Origin: Owenweeksia sp. TMED14
GTDB taxonomy: Bacteria; Bacteroidota; Bacteroidia; Flavobacteriales; Schleiferiaceae
Assembly: GCA_002167805.1 (NCBI GenBank)
Contig: NHBT01000029.1
Coordinates: 62,681-68,478, forward strand
Length of the DNA stretch: 5,798 nt
Reading direction: 5' to 3'
Under the pieces are notes generated by a model. It was not told the origin of the DNA and made no database searches. It saw only the letters and a program-made list of their open reading frames with translations. This document shows, piece after piece, positions 1 through 5,798 of the stretch; within the stretch, counting starts at the first letter, position 1; every line of letters starts with the position of its first letter. The position numbers and the translations under genes were made by a program.

Positions 1-1
1 T

Positions 2-45
2 GCGGCTAGGGCTGTTTTAAGAACGACTAACCGCTGGTTTTGTTT
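2..45 (+). terminator. Possible intrinsic terminator of an upstream gene
   Basis: Bases 2-9 (GCGGCTAG) pair with 27-34 (CTAACCGC) at 7 of 8 positions, the only mismatch being C6/A30. Inside the loop, 13-16 can pair with 22-25 (one G-U pair). The stem is followed by the T-rich stretch TGGTTTTGTTT (35-45). This is the expected shape of a rho-independent terminator for a plus-strand gene lying left of the window, and this segment is visibly richer in GC than the following 500 bases. The T tract is interrupted and the stem is imperfect. It could instead be the tail of a structured RNA or of a coding region, since no gene is visible to anchor it. Confidence 0.4.
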
Positions 46-171
46 AAGGTTTATTTTTAATGATTAGTCAAATATATATTCCATAAACTTAATACCAAAA
101 TATAATTAAGTATTTGATTAATAGTTATTTATAATAATTTCTCACTGAATTTGTTCATTAAAGCTGTAAAA

Positions 172-198
172 TAAAGGGAATAATTGTCATTTTGACAA
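172..198 (+). repeat. Copy 1 of an imperfect direct repeat
   Basis: This segment begins with TAAAGGGAAT (172-181), continues with an AT-rich spacer, and ends with GACAA (194-198). The same two blocks, in the same order and orientation, recur at 369-398 with a spacer three bases longer. The base before the 10-mer differs between the copies, while AAA lies just before both. Its right part is also the palindrome TTGTCA-TTT-TGACAA. It may be a regulatory element in the trpS upstream region. In sequence this AT-rich, chance is a real alternative. Confidence 0.3.
184..198. promoter_or_regulatory. Palindrome, possible operator site
   Basis: TTGTCA (184-189) and TGACAA (193-198) are perfect inverted repeats around a TTT centre, giving a 15-base dyad. 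Short dyads of this size and spacing are typical binding sites for dimeric regulators, but no known regulator can be assigned. It lies about 360 bases before trpS, which is far for a direct operator, so it may serve a transcript starting in the intergenic region or may be chance. Confidence 0.25.
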
Positions 199-337
199 CT
201 TAGAAAATTATTAGTCCTCACAAAGAAAATTGAGAGCTATATATGTGATGAGAATATTTCTTGAAGATAATTTATAAAACATTGATTAATAGGCATTTAA
301 TTTCCCGGTATATCACTTATATATTTTTAATTATATG

Positions 338-350
338 TCGATTCAATCGA
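338..350. promoter_or_regulatory. Near-perfect 13-base palindrome
   Basis: TCGATT (338-343) and AATCGA (345-350) are perfect inverted repeats around a single C. The two CG dinucleotides stand out in surroundings almost free of G and C. The dyad could be a regulator binding site upstream of trpS. As RNA it cannot form a hairpin without opening inner pairs, because the loop is one base, so a DNA-level role is more likely if it is functional at all. Confidence 0.25.
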
Positions 351-368
351 TAAATATTTTGTTGAAAT

Positions 369-398
369 TAAAGGGAATTATAATTTTATTTATGACAA
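369..398 (+). repeat. Copy 2 of an imperfect direct repeat
   Basis: TAAAGGGAAT at 369-378 is identical to 172-181, and GACAA at 394-398 matches 194-198. The spacer here is 15 bases rather than 12, and both spacers are AT-rich. The copies start 197 bases apart. Unlike copy 1, the GACAA block here lacks a partner TTGTC, so the palindrome is not conserved between copies. Confidence 0.3.
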
Positions 399-512
399 AT
401 TCAGGGTTTATAAAGATTAAATTTTTTTTTTCCTGAAAAAAGTCTGAAATATGTTAAAAAACTCATGATTTTCCAATATTCGTCTATTTTCCACATTATA
501 TAGTCATTTTAA

Positions 513-531
513 GGTCTTGATTTTCAAGGTT
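513..531 (+). promoter_or_regulatory. Leader hairpin 1 upstream of trpS
   Basis: CTTGA (516-520) pairs with TCAAG (524-528) across a TTT loop, and three G-U pairs (513-515 with 529-531) can lengthen the stem to eight. It directly abuts a second hairpin (532-550), so a transcript starting upstream of about 513 would carry two tandem stem-loops just before the trpS start. Neither is followed by a T run, so they do not look like an attenuator terminator. Functional status is unknown. Confidence 0.3.
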
Positions 532-550
532 AAGTTAGCATGATTAACTT
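532..550 (+). promoter_or_regulatory. Leader hairpin 2, next to the trpS start codon
   Basis: AAGTTA (532-537) pairs perfectly with TAACTT (545-550) around a seven-base loop, ending six bases before the trpS ATG. It occupies the position where a ribosome-binding site would sit; no purine-rich Shine-Dalgarno is present there, as is common in Bacteroidota. A competing pairing of 529-533 (GTTAA) with 544-548 (TTAAC) would partly disrupt both hairpins, so alternative folds are conceivable. All pairs but two are A-T, so stability would be modest. Confidence 0.3.
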
Positions 551-556
551 CGCTTC

Positions 557-1531
557 ATGGCAAGAATCTTAACAGGAATTCAAACATCGGGTCGACAACA
601 TTTAGGAAATGTCCTTGGTGCAATAAAGCCAGCTATTGATTTAGCTAATAAAAAAGATAATGACGCATTTTTATTTATTGCTGATTTACATTCTTTAACC
701 ACTGTTAAAGAAAAAGAAATGCGAAAGGAGAACCTTACGGTTACTGCAGCAGCTTGGATAGCTTGTGGTCTCGATCCAAATGAAGTGGTGTTTTACGCTC
801 AGAGTGATCTTCCTCAATGTGCCGAATTAACATGGTATTTGAATTGTTTCACCCCTTTTCCAATGCTTGCAAATGCACATAGTTTTAAAGACAAATCAGA
901 TCGACTTTCTGATATTAATGCTGGTTTATTTGATTACCCGGTGTTAATGGCCTCAGATATTTTGCTATACCAAGCCCACAAGGTTCCAGTTGGAAAGGAT
1001 CAACGTCAGCATTTAGAAATGACAAGAGATATAGCGAAAGCATTTAATCATCATGTAAAGGAAGATGTTTTTGTCATCCCAGAATCAATAATAGATGAAG
1101 CGGTTATGACAATACCAGGGACAGATGGCCAAAAAATGTCGAAATCTTACGGAAATGTCATTGATATTTTTCTTCCTGAAAAACAACTGAAGAAACAGGT
1201 AATGTCCATTATTACCGATTCCCTCAGCATTGAAGAGGAAAAAGATCCGAACTCTTGTAATGTGATGAATATTTACAGGTTAATAGCATCTAATGATAGC
1301 ATTAAAGAAATGGAAAATAATTACCGTTCTGGAGGATATGGATATGGACATGCAAAGATTGCATTATATGAACTTCTTTTAGAAAAGTTTTCCGAAGAAA
1401 GAAGGCGATTTGATGCCCTCATGAAAAATCGAAATGAAATAAAGGATGCGTTAAGATTGGGTGCTTCAAAGGCCCGGCTAATAGCCGATGAGACCCTAAG
1501 AAAAGTTAAGAGTAGTTTGGGTTACGTTTGA
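557..1531 (+). CDS. trpS: Tryptophanyl-tRNA synthetase
   Basis: Cytoplasmic class Ic aminoacyl-tRNA synthetase that joins tryptophan to tRNA-Trp using ATP. The product is 324 residues, normal for bacterial TrpS (about 330). The Rossmann-fold signature HLGN is at residues 15-18 (HIGH-type motif) and the KMSKS motif at 193-197 within GTDGQKMSKSYGN; both bind ATP. The tryptophan-pocket segment MASDILLY (131-138, with Asp134) and GKDQRQH (146-152) are also intact, as is the family stretch LTWYLNCFTPFPMLANAHSF (91-110). The helical anticodon-binding domain fills roughly residues 200-324 and ends in the usual LRKVKSSLG-type tail. The ATG at 557 is the natural start: an in-frame TAA lies at 545-547, and the N-terminus MARILTGIQ matches the family. 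No Shine-Dalgarno is visible; two small hairpins precede the start. The 3' end overlaps the convergent dxs by 10 bases. No defects are seen. Confidence 0.97.
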   Translation: MARILTGIQTSGRQHLGNVLGAIKPAIDLANKKDNDAFLFIADLHSLTTVKEKEMRKENLTVTAAAWIACGLDPNEVVFYAQSDLPQCAELTWYLNCFTPFPMLANAHSFKDKSDRLSDINAGLFDYPVLMASDILLYQAHKVPVGKDQRQHLEMTRDIAKAFNHHVKEDVFVIPESIIDEAVMTIPGTDGQKMSKSYGNVIDIFLPEKQLKKQVMSIITDSLSIEEEKDPNSCNVMNIYRLIASNDSIKEMENNYRSGGYGYGHAKIALYELLLEKFSEERRRFDALMKNRNEIKDALRLGASKARLIADETLRKVKSSLGYV

Positions 1532-3135
1532 TTTATTTCACGCCGATTTTCAATTTTTAAATTATCGGTTTTCCCATGACCAATAAAATTATCAGGATAT
1601 CCCATTTGAGTTAATTTTATATCCAAATTATTTTCTGCAATAAATGAAGACAGTGCTTCTCCCACTCCACCGATGAGTTGTGCATCTTCCCAAACAACCC
1701 AATGAGAAGAGTTTTTTGAGAATTTTTTCAGAGTATTATGGTCAATAGGCTTGGCTTTTCTCAAGTCAATAACCCCATCGGTTTTTTTAGAATATGTCAA
1801 AGCATCAGAAATACTAGTTCCAAGACACCAATGAATAACATTTCCCCCATATCTAAAAACATCCATTTCTCCTTCGCGTTTTAGGGGTTCTGGAAGCTCT
1901 GGCTCATCACCTTTTGGGTACCTGATGATAGCTGGAATAGCTTTTAAAAAAGCTTCTTCAATTGAATTCTTTAACTCTAAATTATTTCTTGGGGCCCAAA
2001 TTTCAGTATTTGGTACTACTCTATACAATGCTAAGTCAAAAACTCCGTGGTGTGTTGCGCCATCTTCTCCAACAATTCCGGACCGATCTAAACACATTAT
2101 GACGGGTAGATTTTGAAGGGCGATATCATGAATCCATTGATCGACAGCTCTCTGGGAAAATGTTGAATATAAATTGACAACAGGCCTCATCCCTCCAGCA
2201 GCCAATCCCGCCGCTTGAGTTAAAACATGCTGTTCGGCAATTCCAACATCAAAAAAACGATCAGGGAACTTTTTTCGAAATAGATCTAAACTGCACCCTG
2301 GAGCCATCGCCGCAGTAAGTGCAACAAGTCTATTTTCAGTTTTTGCTAGTTCAATTAAGCTTTTTGCAAAATGAATTTGAAAACTTTTTTTACTCAGAGG
2401 GTTTTCCTTCAATCCCAGGTCTTTGAGACTCGGTCGTTTTGTAAGGATATGCAATACTCTCGGTCCCGATAGGCTAAGAGCATATTTTATTTTTTTAACC
2501 AATTCTATGGTATTGTTACCATCTATATTTCGACCTATGAAATTCCAACCTAAGGATTCGCAAAACTCTTTATATTTTGAAAAATCATGAAGTGCTCCTG
2601 AGTTTTCTTCTATGGCGAGCCCATTATCATTAATTATTAATAATATGTCATCATCTTTGGAACCAGCATCATTTAAGGCTTCATAAATCATACCTGCTGT
2701 AAAGGCTCCATCACCGATCACAGCTACTTTTTTTCGATTTCTATTATTGATTTTGTCTGCTCTAGCAAAACCAATTAATGCCGATAAAGTGGTGCTAGAG
2801 TGTCCAACTCCAAAAGCATCAAATTCGGACTCTTTTCTGTTTGGGAATCCACTTGGTCCATTTTTCTTGCGATTAAATTTGAAAACACTTGCACGGTCAG
2901 TAATAACCTTATGGATATATGCCTGGTGGCCAACATCCCAAAGTAAAATATCGTCTGGAGTATTTAACAGGTAGTGAAGTGTCAAAGTTAATTCTGCCAC
3001 TCCCAAGCTGGAAGCTAAGTGCCCCGCTTTTTCTTTTGTCTCATTTAAAACAAAAGACTTTACGTCATCAGATATCCTTTGAAGAGAATCCGGACTCAGT
3101 TTTCGCAATTCATCAAGGGAGGGGATTGCTTTCAT
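1522..3135 (-). CDS. dxs: Short 1-deoxy-D-xylulose-5-phosphate synthase
   Basis: Thiamine-diphosphate enzyme that condenses pyruvate with glyceraldehyde 3-phosphate, with loss of CO2, to give DXP. DXP feeds the MEP isoprenoid pathway and thiamine and pyridoxal synthesis. At 537 residues it is much shorter than E. coli DXS (620). Recognisable residues, with E. coli equivalents recalled from memory, are His39 (H49), His70 (H80), Arg89 (R99), GDGA 141-144, NDN 169-171, Glu301 (E370, in AEQH), Arg329 (R398), Arg351 (R420), Asp358 (D427), His362 (H431) and Arg405 (R478). Two internal segments are missing: about 41 residues after GAL (179-182), and about 19 after LTK (231-233), where His299 should be. 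The C-terminus is also trimmed. The frame is uninterrupted, so these are in-frame losses and not a frameshift. ATG 3135 is supported by an in-frame TGA three codons upstream. It lies 89 bases after the RND gene on the same strand. It may be a divergent DXS or a relative with altered mechanism. Confidence 0.88.
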   Translation of the reverse strand: MKAIPSLDELRKLSPDSLQRISDDVKSFVLNETKEKAGHLASSLGVAELTLTLHYLLNTPDDILLWDVGHQAYIHKVITDRASVFKFNRKKNGPSGFPNRKESEFDAFGVGHSSTTLSALIGFARADKINNRNRKKVAVIGDGAFTAGMIYEALNDAGSKDDDILLIINDNGLAIEENSGALHDFSKYKEFCESLGWNFIGRNIDGNNTIELVKKIKYALSLSGPRVLHILTKRPSLKDLGLKENPLSKKSFQIHFAKSLIELAKTENRLVALTAAMAPGCSLDLFRKKFPDRFFDVGIAEQHVLTQAAGLAAGGMRPVVNLYSTFSQRAVDQWIHDIALQNLPVIMCLDRSGIVGEDGATHHGVFDLALYRVVPNTEIWAPRNNLELKNSIEEAFLKAIPAIIRYPKGDEPELPEPLKREGEMDVFRYGGNVIHWCLGTSISDALTYSKKTDGVIDLRKAKPIDHNTLKKFSKNSSHWVVWEDAQLIGGVGEALSSFIAENNLDIKLTQMGYPDNFIGHGKTDNLKIENRREINQT

Positions 3136-3139
3136 AGTT

Positions 3140-3147
3140 CAAATTTA
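3140..3147 (-). promoter_or_regulatory. TAAATTTG, possible -7 box of a dxs promoter
   Basis: On the minus strand, TAAATTTG matches the Bacteroidota -7 consensus TAnnTTTG and ends only four bases before the dxs ATG. Initiation from it would give a leaderless or nearly leaderless mRNA. The expected TTTG -33 element 19-21 bases further upstream is not present; the nearest candidate is TTTT at a 16-base spacing. In AT-rich DNA the box may be coincidental. Confidence 0.2.
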
Positions 3148-3224
3148 ACAACTCATTACGCCTAAAATAACAGCGGGTAAAAGGATATTAAATTAGAGAT
3201 CTGATTTTACTTTGACTTTTCAAT

Positions 3225-5798
3225 TCATCCATTATTCGCCCAATGACGTTTAGACTTTCCGACCTCACTCAAATAAAGCATTACAGGGACAATAACTAGA
3301 GTTAAAAAGGTTGCAAACGTTAAACCATAAATTACAGTCCAACAAATAGGCCCCCAAAAGGCCACATTATCACCACCGAAATAGACTTGAAGATCATTCT
3401 GAGATATGAGAGTATAAAAATTTAAATTCATACCGGTAGCAAGAGGTAAAAGGCCTAAAATTGTAGTAATTGCAGTAAGCAAAACAGGTCGAAGTCTTGT
3501 TTTCCCAGCAAGCACCAATGAAGCTGCCAATTCATCAATCGGCAATGGAGTTTCAAAACTCAATTTTAATTCTGATTTTCTGCGATTAATAACCTGGTTA
3601 GCGTAGTCCGCTAATACAATTGCATTATTTACAACGACACCTGCTAATGAAATTATACCAATCATCGTCATAATAATGACGAAATCCATTCTAAAAATAA
3701 CAAGCCCCAGTAGGACTCCTATCAAAGAAAGAATTACTGTAGTCAAAATTAAAAAAGGAATTTTAGCAGAATTAAACTGGCCAACAATTATAAGAAAAAT
3801 CATAAAAACTGCTCCTAAGAGTGCTTTAGAGAGAAAGCTAAATTCTTTAGCTTGCTCTTCTTGCTGACCTGTAAAGGAAAGTGAAACACTTTCGGGAAGA
3901 TCATAATTTTTTAAGAGACTTTTCATTTCTGAAACAATCTGATTGGCATTAGCTCCTTCCTTTAGTCCAGAGTAAACAGTTATGACTCTGTCTAGATCGA
4001 TTCTCTTGACAGCAGAAAACGTAGATGATTTATTTGCTGAAGCAATAGCACTTATTGGCACTTGTTTAATTTGACCATCACTTTGGTCTCTAAAAGTTAT
4101 CTTTTGGTTCATTAGATTTTCCAGATTAAACCTGTAGTTATCAGACAAACGAATATTAATAGGGTATTCATCTTCATCATTTTTAAAACGGCTGATTTCT
4201 TTGCCAAATAATGAAGTTCGTAGTGCATCTCCTATTTGTCCCGTTGAAACTCCGAGACTTCTTGCTTTAGAACGGTCCACTTTTATAGGCAATTCAGGTT
4301 TCCCAGACTCTACATCCACCTTTAGTTCATCATATCCATTTATGGATGAGTTTTTTATGAACCTTTTTACATCTTGCGCCACGGCTAAAACTTCTTCATA
4401 ATTGACTCCCGAGAGTTCAATGTTTATAGGTGGGCCTTGAGGCGGACCTTGTTCATCTTTCGCAATCACTATCAATGCTCCAGGGATGTTCGAGACACGT
4501 TCACGCAATAGGTTTAAAACATCTGAGCTCAGCACAGGATTACCCAAGGAATCGAGACGATATTTCGTTTCACGAAAAGCAACGACAATTTTCGATTTAT
4601 GAGGTGTCGCTGCGTTATCTGGGCCTTGATTTGGGTCACTTGTTCCTTTACCAACCTGTGCGATTATAGACTCCACCATGTAATTATAATCTTTCCCATT
4701 ACGCTTGTATGTATAAGATTCTAGAATATTAGCTATTTCTTGTTCTAACTCAAGAGTAATCATATTGGTCTCTTCGATATCAGTTCCTACTGGAAGCTCA
4801 ATGAAAATATTACCGAGATTCGGCTGAGAATCAGGGAAGAAAAGAACTTTTGGAGGGAGAACAGATAATAGAATAATTGATAAGAAAAGCAACCCAACGG
4901 TTCCAAAAAATGTTGATCTAGCATTTTTCCCTCGAAGTGTAAATTCTATAAATTGAGTATAATTTCTCTCAATTCTTGGTAAAAGCCTGGTTTGAAAAAT
5001 TCGAGTTCCTGGCTCGAAAACGTATAAAAAACTGAAAATAATCAAGCCAGGATAAAATAATAGATTACCAAATGCAGTTGCACCGACAATAAAGTTTAAG
5101 ATTAGTCCTATTAGTACCAGTGCGGAGCCTATTATAGTCCATTTTGGTCGAGCAATGGAGTCTTCGTTTACCTTCATAAATCTTGCTGCCAAAGAAGGGT
5201 TTATAACTAATGCGACAAATAGAGATGATGACAGAACTACGATTAAGGTGTACGGGAGAAATTTCATAAATTCTCCAATAATACCAGGCCAAAGAGCCAA
5301 CGGAATGAACGCAGCAAGAGTTGTTGCGGTTGAGGTTATTATTGGCATCGCAACCTCTGCAGCCCCTAATTTTGCTGCTTGGATAGGGGTGTGTCCCTGA
5401 CTCAAAAAGCGGTATATATTTTCTACAGTAACAATTCCATTATCTACTAACATTCCCAATGCTAAAACCAAAGCAAAAAGAACCATAAAGTTTAGTGTTA
5501 CACCCATTGAGTTTAAAATGAAAAAACTTAAAAGCATGCTCAATGGAATTGCAATACCTACGAATAATGCATTTCTTAAGCCCAAAAAGAATGTTAAGAC
5601 AATGACTACTAATAGAACCCCAAAAATTATGGAATTTTCTAGCTCATTTACTTGATTTTTTGTTTGATTTGATTGATTATTGGTGATTGACAAAAGAAGA
5701 TTTGATGGAAAATAATTTTTTTGGGCTGCAGAGACAATTTCATTTATATTTTCTGATGCAAGAATCAAATTTTCACCAGATCTTTTTTTGATATCCAA
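3225..5798 (-). CDS. RND-family efflux permease, 5' end outside window
   Basis: C-terminal 857 codons of an inner-membrane, proton-driven RND exporter of the AcrB/HAE1 type, which normally works with a periplasmic adaptor and an outer-membrane TolC-like channel. The first codon in the window is TTG inside the family motif KRSGEN, so it is internal and not a start; roughly 300 residues (TM1 and the first porter subdomains) are missing. Visible in order: TM2-TM6 (about 55-205) with GMLVDNGIVTVENIYR (115-130); two additional hydrophobic stretches (about 220-262); TM7 (about 296-314); a second periplasmic porter region (about 318-650); TM8-TM12 (about 654-842) with GVVVNNAIVLADYA (720-733). A Bacteroidota-type insertion with YFGGDNVAFWGP lies between TM11 and TM12. 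At the AcrB proton-relay sites it has D119-N120 (for D407-D408) and N724 (for K940). The substrate cannot be told from sequence; a CusA-type metal role is not indicated. Adaptor and channel genes, if linked, lie beyond the right edge. No clear terminator separates it from dxs. Confidence 0.93.
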   Translation of the reverse strand: MDIKKRSGENLILASENINEIVSAAQKNYFPSNLLLSITNNQSNQTKNQVNELENSIIFGVLLVVIVLTFFLGLRNALFVGIAIPLSMLLSFFILNSMGVTLNFMVLFALVLALGMLVDNGIVTVENIYRFLSQGHTPIQAAKLGAAEVAMPIITSTATTLAAFIPLALWPGIIGEFMKFLPYTLIVVLSSSLFVALVINPSLAARFMKVNEDSIARPKWTIIGSALVLIGLILNFIVGATAFGNLLFYPGLIIFSFLYVFEPGTRIFQTRLLPRIERNYTQFIEFTLRGKNARSTFFGTVGLLFLSIILLSVLPPKVLFFPDSQPNLGNIFIELPVGTDIEETNMITLELEQEIANILESYTYKRNGKDYNYMVESIIAQVGKGTSDPNQGPDNAATPHKSKIVVAFRETKYRLDSLGNPVLSSDVLNLLRERVSNIPGALIVIAKDEQGPPQGPPINIELSGVNYEEVLAVAQDVKRFIKNSSINGYDELKVDVESGKPELPIKVDRSKARSLGVSTGQIGDALRTSLFGKEISRFKNDEDEYPINIRLSDNYRFNLENLMNQKITFRDQSDGQIKQVPISAIASANKSSTFSAVKRIDLDRVITVYSGLKEGANANQIVSEMKSLLKNYDLPESVSLSFTGQQEEQAKEFSFLSKALLGAVFMIFLIIVGQFNSAKIPFLILTTVILSLIGVLLGLVIFRMDFVIIMTMIGIISLAGVVVNNAIVLADYANQVINRRKSELKLSFETPLPIDELAASLVLAGKTRLRPVLLTAITTILGLLPLATGMNLNFYTLISQNDLQVYFGGDNVAFWGPICWTVIYGLTFATFLTLVIVPVMLYLSEVGKSKRHWANNG

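Larger units (their letters stand above)
46..556. other. AT-rich intergenic region, no convincing gene
   Basis: About 510 bases without a supported coding region. The plus-strand reading frames contain many stops. The longest plus-strand ATG frame I followed is 33 codons (335-436), and its product is only a low-complexity run of Ile, Leu, Lys and Phe. No tRNA or rRNA signature is visible. The region does hold a pair of similar short elements (172-198 and 369-398), palindromes at 184-198 and 338-350, a run of ten T at 422-431, and two adjacent hairpins at 513-550. It presumably contains the trpS promoter, but I could not find a convincing Bacteroidota-type promoter (TTTG about 20 bases before TAnnTTTG). 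A small non-coding RNA cannot be excluded. Confidence 0.6.

Noticed and set aside
2..67. Open frame running in from the left edge (21 codons to TAG)
   Set aside because: Too short to judge and resembles no family I know; it also overlaps the hairpin and enters the AT-rich intergenic DNA.
192..197. TTGACA as a sigma70-type -35 box
   Set aside because: No -10-like hexamer occurs at 16-18 bases downstream, Bacteroidota use a different consensus, and the hexamer is part of a palindrome.
335..436. 33-codon ATG frame in the intergenic region
   Set aside because: The product is a low-complexity string of Ile, Leu, Lys and Phe translated from AT-rich DNA, and there is no ribosome-binding signal or recognisable domain.
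422..441. T-run followed by A-run as a terminator
   Set aside because: The potential stem is made only of A-T pairs around CCTG, with no GC stem before the T-run.
400..556. T-box riboswitch or Trp attenuator before trpS
   Set aside because: No T-box sequence, no antiterminator or terminator pair, and no short leader frame with tandem Trp codons could be found.
1925..2116. Plus-strand open frame antisense to dxs (with similar ones at 2747-2974 and 2919-3137)
   Set aside because: These are shadow frames of a clearly coding dxs; the products show no family features.
3177..3210. GTAAAA...TTTTAC inverted repeat after the RND gene as a terminator
   Set aside because: Six mostly A-T pairs with a 22-base loop and no T-run in the right place; too weak.
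4430..4669. Open frames inside the RND gene on either strand (also 3676-3867, 4201-4401, 5065-5292, 5155-5400)
   Set aside because: All overlap the continuous, well-conserved RND reading frame and encode nothing recognisable.
5796..5798. TTG as the start codon of the RND gene
   Set aside because: The residues around it match the internal KRSGEN motif of RND proteins, which sits well inside the full-length protein; the gene simply crosses the window edge.
1..5798. A new multi-gene system
   Set aside because: The three genes are two housekeeping enzymes and part of an exporter with no shared pathway; nothing links them into a defence, mobile or biosynthetic module.

Overview
The window looks like chromosomal DNA from an AT-rich member of the Bacteroidota, possibly an uncultivated or marine lineage. 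Three things point there. The TrpS and RND proteins read like Bacteroidota orthologues, including the extra loop near the RND C-terminus. There is no recognisable Shine-Dalgarno sequence before either complete gene. Base composition is low in GC throughout. The phylum is an inference from remembered family patterns; no search was run.

Layout: positions 1-556 hold no convincing protein gene. A hairpin followed by a T-rich tract at 2-45 may terminate a gene lying to the left. The rest is very AT-rich and contains a pair of similar short elements, two near-perfect palindromes, and two abutting hairpins just before the first gene. Positions 557-1531 (+) encode tryptophanyl-tRNA synthetase (trpS). 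Positions 1522-3135 (-) encode an unusually short 1-deoxy-D-xylulose-5-phosphate synthase (dxs), which converges on trpS and overlaps it by 10 bp. After an 89-bp gap, positions 3225-5798 (-) encode the C-terminal 857 codons of a large RND-type efflux permease whose 5' end lies beyond the window.

The genes do not form an obvious functional system. trpS charges tRNA-Trp, dxs starts the MEP isoprenoid pathway, and the RND protein is an inner-membrane exporter. The RND gene and dxs share a strand and could be co-transcribed, but the gap is long enough for dxs to have its own promoter.

The most interesting observation is the DXS protein. It is about 83 residues shorter than the E. coli enzyme and has two clean internal deletions. 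One removes the mobile loop of domain I; the other removes the linker carrying the active-site His299 equivalent. Nearly all other catalytic and cofactor residues are kept. I did not see a CRISPR array, mobile element, tRNA, rRNA or defence-type gene set, and I do not claim a new multi-gene system here.
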